A DNA stretch of 64,000 bases from Alphaproteobacteria bacterium (lineage in GTDB: Bacteria; Pseudomonadota; Alphaproteobacteria; Micropepsales; Micropepsaceae). The notes beneath the pieces are model-generated. The model saw only the letters and a list, made by a program, of their open reading frames with translations, ran no database searches and was not told the origin of the DNA. The DNA lies in NCBI GenBank assembly GCA_028292825.1, contig JAQGLO010000144.1, forward strand, positions 28,599 to 92,598, given 5' to 3'. How positions within the stretch are numbered: the first letter of the stretch is position 1; the number at the start of each line of letters is the position of its first letter. The position numbers were made by a program, and so were the translations under genes. Below, one piece after another: positions 9,292 to 21,500 of the stretch.

Positions 9292-9401
9292 ACTGAGGAG
9301 CTGCGCAAACCGATTGTGACTTGGGCCGCCGGAAAGAGGTCGAAATTGCTGCCCCCCGCTCAGACCTTTACCCTGTCGGAGCGGACTGGACCTTCGCGAG
9401 G

Positions 9402-9536
9402 CTAATGCCAGGCAGCATCGGCCCCGACATAGCTGGTTAGGGTGGCACCTAATTCAGACCGCAGCTTTACCTGGAGGAAGTCCCAGTCGGGCCAGGAATT
9501 GACCACCGGCTTTTCTACTCCGGGGACCCGTTTGAC
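9402..9536 (-). other. Short open frame after the broken receptor, possible coding remnant
   Basis: Directly after the receptor's stop (9537-9539) the same frame stays open for 44 codons to a TAG at 9402. The translation has protein-like composition, including NSWPDWDFLQVKL and LTSYVGADAAWH. It matches nothing I recognise. The receptor already ends in a normal C-terminus (LALRADIDG), so this is not needed for it. The rest of 9292-9536 shows no gene. Confidence 0.2.
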
Positions 9537-11737
9537 CTACCCGTCGATATCGGCGCGCAGCGCCAGGCCGATGGTGCGCGGCAGGGTCAGGGTCACAGGC
9601 ACGGGTGCGCCCGGAACGTAATGGTTGGTGAAGGTCGTGGCCGAGATCTCGCCGCGCGTGTCCAGCAGGTTGCGGGCAAAGATATCCAGGGTGAAGCCGC
9701 CGGGCAGGCGCGCCGAAAGCCCGCCATCGACCATGTTGTACGCCGCCAGGTCATAGAGCGGATTGATCGTGCTGCCGGCATAGCCGTTGGTGCGATCACC
9801 GGTATAGCGATCGGCGATCCGCGCTTCCAGGACGGTTGCGCCAAGCTGGACTTTCTGGCTGACGGCCAGCGCGAACTGGAGGCGCGGCGACAGCGGCAGC
9901 CGCGTGCCCGCCTGCGCCAGGCCAAGGCCTGGCACCGGCGTGGTCAGGGCGGCATCGGTAAAGGCCGCCATGCCGCGAATGGCCAGCCCCTCCGTCACAT
10001 GGAATTGCGCGCTGCCTTCCACGCCGCGCACCCGCGCGTCACCCGCATTCTCGATCTGGTTGAAGCCGTTGTGATTGACGTTGAGCTGGATGGAAGTCCA
10101 TTCGATGTCATAGACGGCGGCCTCGAGGCTGGCCCTGCCGTCCAGCCAGGACGACTTCACGCCGGCCTCGTAGTTCCACAACCTGTCGGGCTGGAATTGC
10201 GGAATGCCGGCATAGGTCGGAATGCTGAAGTTCGGTCCGCCCGGGCGATAGCCATTGGCGACGCGAATATAAGTCATCACATTTTCGCTGATGCGATAGC
10301 GCGGATTGATCAGGAAGGTGGCGACATCCCCCGTGACCCTGCCGCGAGATACTGTACCTGGGCGGGTGCGGCGGGATTGCTGAGCAGGCCATGGGAGATC
10401 TGCTGGTAATCCTGGCGGTTTTCGCTGTAGCGGACGCCCAGGGTCACATCCAGGTCAGCGGCGATATGCAGCGTGCCGTCGGCAAAAACGGCGCCTTCGC
10501 GGTAGCTGCTGGGAATGACCGAATGCAACGGTATCGCGCCAAACAGCAGGCCGGCGGGATCTGCGCCGTTCACGAAGTCGATGGTCTCGCCGGTCCGTTC
10601 ATCGGAATAGAAGCCGCCCGCCAGCCAGGTAACTGCGGCGCCATCGGGTGATGCCAGCCGCAGCTCCTGGGTGAATTTGCGGGTGCCGACATTGACCTTC
10701 ACGCCAAAGGGAAGGTTCGCGACCGCCGGGCCATAACCGGCGGACAGGATGGCGTCATAGGCGGTGCTTTCGTCCAGCAGCTTGCGGCCATGATCGTATT
10801 GATAGCCGGTGATCGCGGCCAGGCTGGCCCAGGGCAGTTTCCAGTTCAGCGCGCCGGAATAGAGTGTCAGCGAGTCACGGCTGGGCTGGACGAGGGGAAA
10901 GGACTGGTCGTAAGCCCCCTGTGTGGGCCGATGGGTGACAGGATCCCGGAAGGCGTAGGCAAAACCGTTGGCGGCGATGCCCTGGGTCAGTGCGGACAGG
11001 CGCAGGTCCATGTCCGGCGTCAATTGCGCCAGCACCGACACGCGTCCGCCCAGGGTGCGCGTGCCGCCCAGGCCAATGCGCCCATGGTCCGGATCGTTGA
11101 CATAGCCGGGATCGGACTGGTCGATGCCGGTGATGCGGATCGCCGCGCCCTGCCCCAGCGGCGCATTCGCCGCGGCATAGAGGCCGGTATTGCTGCCGCC
11201 ATGCTCGGTGCCGGAAATCGAGGATTTTCCGGAAAAGGACAGCTCGCCCAGCTGCGGCGCCATCGTCACATATTTGACCGCGCCGCCAAGGGCGTTGGCG
11301 CCATACAGCGTGCCTTGCGGTCCGCTGAGAATCTCGATGCGGTTCAAGTCGAAGGTGTTGACGCTGTGTGCGCTGGCGCCCAGCCCGAACGGTGTGCTGA
11401 CGCCGATGGGAACGTCATCGACATACATGGCCACCGCGCTGTTGAGCTGGGTGGTGCCGGTGGCGACGCCGCGCAGCACCAGCAGGTTGCTGCCTGGCGT
11501 CTCCGACAGGAAAGTCATGCCGGGTACGAAGCCGGCAAGGTCTGCGATGGTCGTCGCCCCCGTGCGCACCAGGTCCTCGGCGCCGAAGGCGGTGACAGGC
11601 GCGGGCACGTCACGCGCCAGTTCGGGTCGGCGCTGCGCCGTGACCACCACGCTTTCCCCGCTGTCCAGGGTCGCGGCGTCTGCGGCGCCTGCCAGCGCCA
11701 GGAAGAAGCAGACGGTGCGTCTTGCGGCCCGTGTCAC
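9537..11737 (-). pseudogene. TonB-dependent receptor interrupted by one frameshift
   Basis: Two adjacent frames together make one complete receptor. The upstream part (11737 to about 10330) has a signal peptide, a plug starting with SVVVTAQRRPE, LNRIEILSGPQGTLYGANALGG and most of the barrel. The downstream part (about 10340 to 9537) continues with TFLINPRYRISENVMTYIRV, GYRPGGPNF and a normal receptor C-terminus. The break is at a run of five C (10328-10332; G on the coding strand). A sixth base would restore SRGDVATFLINPRYRI. GTG at 11737 is the likely start because it lies 4 bases after the TetR stop and directly precedes the signal peptide. It could be a real pseudogene or a homopolymer sequencing error. 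No STN domain. Confidence 0.78.
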
Positions 11738-11741
11738 GCCG

Positions 11742-12347
11742 TCATCCGCCCGTCGCGCAACCGAACAGGATCGCTTCGGTGATGGCGCGATAGCGCTTGC
11801 CGAGCTGCGAAGGCGGGATGGGCGGACGTTCCTGGTTGACGCCGCGCGCGCCATCGGCGATCAGCTGCGCCGCATCCGGCGGCGAGACGCCGTCGCGCAG
11901 CTTGAGCGCGCCGCGGCGCTGCAGTTCATCGATCAGTTGCGCGATGCGCGCATTGGTTTCATGCGAGACTTCGATCATGATGTCGCTGCCGATGCGGAAG
12001 GCGGTTTCGTTGAGCTCGGCGCCATGCGGGGAGCGGGCCACGTTGCGGCGCGTTACACCGAAGCGTACATCGAGCCATTCGCTGATGACGTCGAGTGCAT
12101 TGTGATGGGCGGCCATCGCCTTTTGCGCGGCCCAGTTGGCGCGCTCCTGCGCTTCCTGGTTGCCCATCACCATCGCGGCGCGAAACAGCGCCTCCTTGCT
12201 GGAAAAATGGTGATAGAAGTTGCGCCGCGTTACGCCGCAGGCCGTCGCCAGCGCGGTGGTCGTCAAGCTGCTGAAGCTCTTCTCCTGGAAAACATTGCGT
12301 GCGCGCTGCACGATCTTCAGTTGCGCGCCTTCCAGGGTCGGTTTCAT
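11742..12347 (-). CDS. TetR-family transcriptional regulator
   Basis: This 201-residue protein has a TetR helix-turn-helix near residues 22-60 (SLTTTALATACGVTRRNFYH followed by HFSSKEALFRAA) and a helical ligand domain after it. The gene is followed after 4 bases by the likely GTG start of the frameshifted TonB receptor, so the two were probably one transcript. It is divergent from the giant adhesin gene, with about 180 bp between the two starts. A 14-bp palindrome there (12424-12437) is a candidate operator. Effector unknown. Confidence 0.88.
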   Translation of the reverse strand: MKPTLEGAQLKIVQRARNVFQEKSFSSLTTTALATACGVTRRNFYHHFSSKEALFRAAMVMGNQEAQERANWAAQKAMAAHHNALDVISEWLDVRFGVTRRNVARSPHGAELNETAFRIGSDIMIEVSHETNARIAQLIDELQRRGALKLRDGVSPPDAAQLIADGARGVNQERPPIPPSQLGKRYRAITEAILFGCATGG

Positions 12348-12423
12348 CGACAGTCTTTAACCCTTCAAAAGAATTCTCCGGTTTCTCCGAGCCCGGTGCA
12401 GGCATTTTAGATACACAAATCAG

Positions 12424-12437
12424 GCTATTTCAATAGC
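12424..12437. promoter_or_regulatory. Palindrome in the TetR/TpsA divergent promoter region
   Basis: GCTATT-TC-AATAGC is an exact inverted repeat in an AT-rich stretch between the TetR start (12347) and the TpsA start (12529). TetR-family proteins usually bind such palindromes in their own divergent promoter regions. Binding is inferred. Confidence 0.35.
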
Positions 12438-12528
12438 TTATGTAGCTGCCTTGCTCAGTTTGTCGTGAAGCGTGCGCGCGCCTAGTAAAGACCCGGCACC
12501 AGCAAAAACGGTGCACGGGGTCTGGGTC

Positions 12529-15500
12529 ATGGGTTACACGCGCACGCTTTCCGCGCTGGCGATGAGCACGGTGTCGTTGCTGGCACTGTCAGCGGCATCG
12601 CCGGCGGTCGCCGGCGGCATATTGCCCAGCGGTGGACAGGTCGTGGCCGGCCAGGCCGGGATCGCCGCCACGCCGGGCGGGGTGACGATCAATCAATCCA
12701 GCAGCCACGCGATCATCAACTGGCAGAATTTCTCGGTCGGCGCCGGCAACAATGTCCAGTTCAACAATGGCAGCGGCGCGACCCTGAACCGCGTAACCGG
12801 TTCAAGCATCTCGCAGATCAACGGTGTGCTCAGCGCCACCGGCTCGGTCTATCTGATCAATCCGCAGGGCGTGGTGGTCGGCGCCGGCGGCAAGGTGATC
12901 ACCGGCGGCAGCTTCATCGCCTCCACCCGGGACGTTGACAATAACAGTTTCATGAATGGCGACCCGCTGCACGCCAAGGGCAGTTCCAGCGGCGCGGTCA
13001 TCAACCAGGGCACGATCCGCTCGGCCTATGGCGATACCATCCTGATCGGCCAGTCCGTCAGCAACAGCGGCAAGATCATCGCGAAAAAAGGCACGGCGGC
13101 GCTGGTCGCGGGCGATGACGTCACCTTGCGCCCGCTCAGCGGCGATGCGCGCATCTCGGTTTCGGCCGGCAAGGGCGATGTCACCAATACCGGCACCATT
13201 GCGGCCGCCCAGGCGGAACTGAACGCGGCGGGCGGCAATGTCTATGCCGTGGCAGGCAGCGGCGGCATTTCCGCCACCGGCACCAGGACCATTGATGGCC
13301 ATGTCTGGCTGACCGCGGGCGGCGATGCCGAGGTGTCGGGGACCGTGACGGCCACCAGCAAGTCCGGCGACGGCGGCAATGTCACCGTGCGGGCGCAAAA
13401 CATCGTGGCGTCGGGAAGCATCAACGCCTCGGCGACCAAGGCAGGGGCTGCGGGCGGCAATGTCAGCATCGTCGCCACAAGCACCACCACCGTCAAAGGC
13501 GCGATCCGCGCCACGGGCGGCGCTGGCGGCAAGGGCGGCTTTGTCGAAACCTCCGGCGCGCATCTGCATGTGGCGGACGGCGCCACCGTCGCCACCAATG
13601 CGGCAGGCGGCAGCACCGGCACCTGGCTGATCGATCCCAACGACTACACCATCGCAGCGTCGGGCGGCGACATTTCGGGCGCGACCCTGTCGTCGAACCT
13701 GGCCACCACCGACGTCACCATCGCCACGGCCACCCAGGGCACCGCCGGCGGCAATGGCGACATTTTCGTCAACGACACGGTGAGCTGGAGCTCGTCGCAC
13801 AGCCTGACCCTTAACGCCGAACGCAACATCACCGTCAGCGCCGCCATGTCGTTGGCGGGCGGTTCGCTGGTGCTCAACGCTTCCGCTGGCGCGCTGGCCA
13901 TCAACAATACGATTTCCATAACCGGCGCGGGCGCCGTCAATCTGTCGACATCCGTCGATACCGCCACCTATGGCGCCAACTATCCGCTGGCCCATCTCAG
14001 CTTCGGCACCGGCGGCTCGGTGGATTATGGGGCGACCAACCACAATGCGACGCTGTCGATCAACGGCGCGTCCTATACGCTTTTTTATACGCTGAGCGAC
14101 TTCAACAACGGGGCGTTGAACGTCTATCAGACTGGCAATGCGGCGCTTGCCACCTCGCTGTCGGGCGGCAGCTACAACGCCTATATCAACATGCAGGCTG
14201 GCACGTTTGAAGGCCTGGGGCACGTTCTTGACGGCGTGACGTTCAACCCGGGCGGCAACTCGGCGGGTCTGGTCTCCAACGGCTATGGCACGATCCGCGA
14301 CATCGGCATCACCAATGCCACGGTGAATGGCGGCTCGACGTCCGATGGCGGCCTCGCCGGCCAGTTCAGCGGCGCGATCGTCAACAGCTATTTCACCGGC
14401 ACGCTTTCGGAGCCTGGCGGCGCCTATGTGGGTGGGCTGGTCGGCTATCTGAACGGCAGCGGGTCTTACATCCTGAATTCCTGGACCAACGCCACCGTGA
14501 CGGGCAGCAGCGGCGGCGGTGTCGGCGGCCTCGCCGGCAACGTGAACACCAGTTTTGGCGCAACGCCGGTAATCCAGAATTCCTACGCCCTGGGCTCGGT
14601 CACGGGCGGCAGGGCGGTCGGCGGCGCCGTTGGCATTTTGAATGGCAGTCTCATAAACGTCCATGCCACCGGAAACGTCACCGACACCGGCACCAGCGCT
14701 TCCAGCGCCGCCTATGTTGGCGGCCTTGTCGGCGAGTTTGATGGCGGCGCGATCACCAACGCCTATGCCACCGGCAATGTCAGCGGCGGATACAATTCCG
14801 GCGGCCTGGTGGGCTATGCCCAGTCCGGCATCACCCAGGCCTATGCCACGGGCGATGTCGTGGGCGGCGGCGCAAGCGGCAGCGCGGTCGGCGGCCTGAT
14901 CGGCGCCACCTATTACACCTTTGCCATCGACCAGGTTGCGTCCTATGGGTCAGTTTCTGGCGGTTATTATGCCGGCGGCCTGATCGGCTACAAACGCGGC
15001 GGCGTCGCGCTCAGCAATGCCTTCTCGGCAGGATCGGCCACCGGCACCTATGCCGTCGGCGGCCTGATCGGCGACGACGAATCCGGTGGCTATGGCGGCC
15101 AGGCCCTTTCCACCTCGCTCTCGACCGGCGCGGTCAGCGGCGGCACCTATCGCGGCGGCGCGGTCGGCTATGCCCAGGGTGAAGTCTTCACCGACGTCTA
15201 TTTCACCTCCGATACGACAGGCACAACCGCGACCGCGGGCAACTATGCCGGATTCACCGGAATCACCGCCCTCTCCACGGCCACGGCGCAGAACGGTTCG
15301 CTGCCCGGCAGCTTCAGCTCTTCCTTCTGGGGCAGCCAGAGCGGCGCCTTGCCCTACCTGAAGACCTTCTTCCCCAGCGGCGTGCAGGTGCTGAGCGGCA
15401 CCGCGGTAAACGCCAACAGCGCCTCCATCGCCGTGGCTGACAATGGCTATCGCCAGGGCAAGGGCAGCGTCGGCGCCAACGGCTATTTCTATGTCGCCAT

Positions 15501-18500
15501 GCAGCCCGGTTCAGTTACCACCGGTGACACCATCGTCCTCTACAATTCGCTGGTGAATCCCGGCGGCATCGTCACCACCGCGCCCGCCACCCTGACGGGC
15601 CTCGGCTATACCGGCGGCATCCTGATCGCCGCGACCTCGGCAACCAGCGCCACCGCCGCCGACACCGGCATCAATGCCCAGGCCGCGACGGTACTGACGC
15701 ACGACGCCCAGGGTGCAGCGGTGCCCGCATCGGTCACCGACCATGGCTACATCGCCAGCGGCGCCAGCTTCGACCTGAACGAGTCCTTCACCGGCCCCGT
15801 CTATGTCCAGACCACCACGGCCAGCGCGCCCCTGACGGTGTCGGGCACCATCACCGCCACCGGCGCGATCACGCTCAGCACCAGTGGCACGCTCACCATC
15901 AACGCGCCCATCACCGCCAGCGGCAAAGTCGCCGCCGTCCTGACGGCAGGCATCGATGCCTATTCCCAGGCGGACCTGGTGTTCGGCACCGCCGGCAAAC
16001 TGGATTTCGGCGCCACCAACCAAGCCAGTACCCTGTCGGTCAACGCCGCGAATTATTCGCTGCTCTACACCATGGCCAACCTAGTCAGCACGGCCGGCAG
16101 CGGCACCTTTGCACTGGCGAGCAGCATCACGTCGGGCAGTTATTCGAGCAGCGTGCTGGCGACGCTGAATTCGGGGGCGCTGCTTGAGGGCCTTGGCAAC
16201 ACCATCACCGGCCTCACCATCACCAACACCGCCGTCCCCAGCAACAACGGCCTGGGCTTAATCGGCATCAACAACGGCACCATCCGTGATGTGCGCCTGG
16301 CCAGCCTGAACATCACCGGCGGCAATGCCGCCACCGTCTCGGCCAATATCGGAGGCCTGGTCGGCCTCAACAACAACCTGATCGTCAATGCCTCGGCTGC
16401 GGGCGCGGTCAAGGGCGACAATGGCAGCGTCATCGGCGGCCTTGTCGGCAACAACACCGGTGCGAACGGGCGCATCGTCAATTCGTCGTCCACGGCGACA
16501 ATCACCTTGCCGGGAACCAGCTCCTGGTTCTACAGCTTTGCCGGCGGCCTGGTTGGCCAGAACTATGTCAGCGCAAACATCACCGGGTCCTGGGCCAGCG
16601 GCAATGTCACCGGCGCCGCAAACACCACCGCCGGCGGCCTGGTCGGCAACAATTACAGCACCATCTCCAATTCCTATGCGACCGGCAATGTCAGTTCGGG
16701 CAGCTCCGCGGGCGGCTTGGCGGGCGGGTCGCAGACCGGGGCGGTGCAGAATGTTCATGCCACGGGCACCGTCACCGGCACGGGGAGCGCGACCAATATT
16801 GGCGGCCTGCTGGGCTCCAATAGCAGCGCGATCACGAATGCCTATGCCACCGGCAATGTCACGGGCGCGGCCAATGGCTACAGCCAGAACACGGGCGGAC
16901 TGATCGGCTACAACAGCGCCGCGCTCACGGGCGTCTACGCGACCGGCAATGTGGCGAACGGCGGCAATATCGGCGGCCTGGTCGGCTACAATACCGGCGG
17001 TGCCGCGGCCATTTCCAACGCCTATGCCACCGGCAATGTCACGGTGATCGGCGGCAGCACCTCCAACAACAGCGTGGGCGGCCTGGTCGGCTCCAATCTC
17101 AGCGGCGGCAGCGTCAGCCTCTCCTTTGCCACGGGCAACGTCTATGCCGATGCCGCCTATTCGGTCGGCGGGCTGGTCGGCCAGAATTCTGGAAACCTCA
17201 CCAACACCTACGCCACGGGATCGGTCACCAATGCCGCCTCGACCAGCTCCTCCGCCGGCGGTCTGGCCGGCTACATGGCCAGCGGCACGATCACGACAAG
17301 CTATGCAACGGGCCGCGTGTCCGGCCTCTATATGGGCGGCCTGACCGGGACCAGTGGCACTTCCATCGTCAATTCCTACTTTGACAGCCAGACAACAGGG
17401 CAGGCCAATCCCTATCCCTTCACAACCTCGACCACCGGCGCCCTGACCACCTCCGCGTTCCAGATCGGCTTCCTGCCTGCCTTCTTCGACAGCGGCGTCT
17501 GGTCCACCGGCAGCGGGCTTTATCCCTACATCACCAGTTTCTTCCCGGGCGGCGTGCAGGCGGTGTCCGGCAATGCCGGATCGGGCAGCCGCGCCGCGCT
17601 GTATGTCGGCGGCACGGCGGTGGGCGGCACCAGTGTCGGCGCCAACGGCTATTACTATTTCGCGGTGCCCAATGGCGTCATTTCCAATTCGGGCAGCCTG
17701 TCGCTGATCACGCTGGACACCAGCGGCGCGCTTCTCACGACGCTCACCGGCCAGACCCATAGCCTGGATCTGGCCTCGGGCGGGCTGTACTACACGACCG
17801 CCGGCAGCAGCCTGTCGGCCACCTATGCCGCCGACCGCGCTACCTTGCTGGGCTATGCCAGCACGCCGGGCTTCGTCGCCGGACTGGAGACGCGGCTGAC
17901 CGCCACCGGCAGCCAGTTCACCTTTGATGCCCCCCTGAACCTGCCGGCCGGTTTGAATTTCACGGGCCAGAACTACACGAATGTCTCCGTGACCAGCGCG
18001 ATCACCGCCGGCGCCGCATTGACCGTGACTTCCGGCTCTGTGGACGTCTCCGCCGCGATTACCGCCCCCACCGCCCTGCTGCGGGGCGTAAACAGCTTCA
18101 CACTCCACCCCTCCGCCAAGATCACCACCACCCAGACCGGCGACAGCCTGCAACTGGTGGCGAACGCCGTATTCATCGATGCTTCGGGCGCTTCCGACAC
18201 GCTCTCCAGCGCCGGCCGCTGGCTGGTCTATTCGGCATCCCCCGACACCGACAATTTCGGCACCATCAACAGCGGCAACACGGCGGTATGGAACGCCCAT
18301 TTTGGCGACACCATCAGCCAGAGCGGCAACCGCTATGTCTTCGCGGCCCAGCCCACCGCCACGGTTTCGATCGGCACGCCCGCCACCAAGACCTATGGCG
18401 ACAGCATCAGCTTCAACGGCAGCTACCTGGCGGCGACCGGGCTGAATGCCGGCGTCAGTGGTGTCTATCTGGCGGATACGGCGGCATCGATCTTCGCCAC

Positions 18501-21500
18501 CCTGCCGACCTTCACCTCGGCAGGCAGCGCCGTCACCGCCAATGTCGGCAGCTATGACGTGACCCTGAGCGGCGGCACCGCCGCCAATGGCTATGCCATC
18601 ACGCTTTCCAATGTGACGCCCGGTACCCTGACGGTGAACCAGCGCGCCCTGACGGTGACGGGCGACGACTATACCCGCCGTTATGGCGATGCCAATGCCG
18701 CGACCACCACCGCGACCGGCGACAATCTGGTCAATGGCGACACGATTTCGACGGTGGATATCACCAGCCCCACCGCCACCGCCGCCAGCGATGTCGGCAC
18801 CTATACCTATACCGCCGGCAACGCCGTCCTCTCTAGCGGCACGGCCGGCAACTACAATATCAGCTACGCCAACAGCGCGCTGACCGTCACCCGGCGCCAG
18901 CTCACGGTGATATCGGACGGGCAGGTCAGGTATTATGGCGACGCCAATGCGCCGCTGACCTTCACCACCCTGTCCCTGGGGGCCGGTGTGGCGATCCAGG
19001 GTTCCCTGACGATCAGCGCGGACGCGACCACCGGCGTGGGCCACTATCTGATCGGGCAGGGCACGGTCGATAGCGCGCACAATCCCAACTACAACCTCTC
19101 CTATGCAGGCGCGAATGTGGACGTCATCGCCCGCCCGGTGACAGTGACGGCGGACGCCCAGACCCGCCATTATGGCGACGCCAACCCGGCGCTGACCTAC
19201 ACCAGCAGCAGCCTGGGTGCGGGTGCGGCGCTTTCGGGTGCGCTGACCACAACGGCGTTGGTGACCGACAATGTCGGCAGCTATGGCATCGCCGCCGGCA
19301 CGCTGACCACGGCGAACAATCCCAACTACACGGTCAGCTATGTCGGTGCGAACCTGGATGTGACGGCGCGCCCCATCACCCTGACCGGCGATCCTTTAAG
19401 TCGCCATTATGGCGACGCCAATGCCACAACCGCCACCGGCAGCGTCACGCTGGGCAGCCTGGTCAATGGCGATGCGATCTCGGCCATCGATGTGCTGTCG
19501 CCCACCGCGACCGCGACCAGCGATGTCGGCGCCTACAGCTACACCCCGGGCAATGCCGCCTTCTCGGCGGGCGTCTCCAGCAACTATGCCATCACCTATG
19601 CCGACGGCACGCTGCAGGTGACGGCCCGTCCGGTGACGGTGACGGCGGATACGCTGACCCGGCATTATGGCGATGCCAACCCGACGCTGAGCTTCACCAG
19701 TTCCAGCCTGGGCGCCGGCATTGCGCTGACGGGCGCCCTGGATACCGCCGCGACCGCGACCAGCGATGTGGGCAGCTACGGCATCACCGCCGGCACCCTG
19801 ACGACGGCGAACAATCCCAACTATGCCGTCACCTATGTCGCCGCCAATCTTGGCGTAACCGCGCGTCCGATCACGGTGACGGCCGACTCCCTCACCATGG
19901 TCTATGGCGATTCCCTGCCGGCGCTGACCTACACCAACAGCAGCCTGGGCGCCGGTGCGGCGCTGGCCGGCGGGCTGGATGTGCCGGCCGGTCCCACCAC
20001 CGATGTGGGCAGCTACGCCCTGACAATCGGTTCGCTGGCGACCGCCAATCCGAATTACGCTGTCAGCTTTGTCAGCGCCAATCTGGACATCACCGCCCGC
20101 CCGGTCACGGTGACGGCGGATGCCAAGACCCGCTATTACGGCGACGCCAATCCGGTCTTCACCTTCACCAACACCAGCCTGGGCGCCGGTACGGCGCTGC
20201 AGGGCGCGCTCACAACACTGGCGTCCGCGACCAGCGATGTCGGCAGCTATGGCATCACCGCCGGCACCCTGACCACGGCGAACAATTCCAACTATGTCGT
20301 CACCTATCAGGGCGCGAACCTGGACGTGACCGCGCGCCCGATCACCCTGACCGGCGACCTGGTCAGCCGCCAGTATGGCGACGCCAATGCCACCGCCGCC
20401 ACAGGCAGCATCACGCTTGGCAGCCTGGCCAATGGGGACACGATTTCGAGCATCGACCTGCTGTCGCCCACCGCGTCGGCGACCAGCAATGTCGGCACGG
20501 CTTACAGCTATACCGCCGGCAATGCGGTCTTCTCCGCCGGCACGGCGAGCAACTACGCCATCACCTATGCTGACGGTGCGCTGCATGTGACGGCCCGCCC
20601 GGTGACGGTGACGGCGGACGCGCAGACCAAGGTCTATGGCGACGCCAATCCCACCCTGACCTTCACCAATTCCAGCCTTGGCGCGGGCAGCGCGCTGGCC
20701 GGTGCGCTGAACACCGTGGCGGACGGCACGACGGCGGTGGGCAGCTACGCCATCGGCGCCGGCACACTGACCACGGCGAACAATCCCAACTATGCCGTCA
20801 CCTATATCGGCGCGAATCTCGGCATCACCGCCCGCCCCATCACCGTGACCGGCGATTTGGTGACCCGCGATTACGGCGACGCCAACCCCGCCACGTCCAC
20901 CGGCACCATCACCATGGGCAACCTGGTCAATGGCGACACGCTGTCGGCCATCGACCTGGTGTCGGCGACCGCCTCGGCGACCAGCAATGTCGGCAACGGC
21001 TATACCTATGGCGGGGGCAATGCCGCCTTCTCCGCGGGCGCGGCGGGCAACTATGCCATCACCTATGCCGATGGCGCGCTGCATGTGACGGCGCGCGCCG
21101 TCACCGTCACCGCCGACGCCCAGACCCGCCATTATGGCGACACCAATCCGGCCTTCAGCTTCAGCAGTACCGGCCTGGGCGCGGGCGCGGCGCTGCAGGG
21201 CGCGCTCGCGACAAGCGCGTCCGCGACCAGCGATGTCGGCGGCTATGCTATCACCCAGGGCACGCTGACCACGGCGAACAATTCCAATTATGTCGTCAGC
21301 TACAACGCCGCCAGCCTGGGCGTGACCGCGCGCCCGATCACCCTGACCGGCGATCTGATTTCGCGCCTCTATGGTGACACCAATCCGTCCACCGCCACCG
21401 GCAGCGTCGCACCGGGCGGCCTGGTCAATGGCGATACGATCTCGGCCGTGGACGTGCTGTCGGCCACCGCGAACGGCGCCAGCGCTGTCGCAAACGGCTA

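Noticed and set aside
10310..11854. Start of the broken receptor at 11854
   Set aside because: This would overlap the TetR gene by over 110 bases and put a basic non-signal segment in front of the signal peptide. GTG 11737 fits better.
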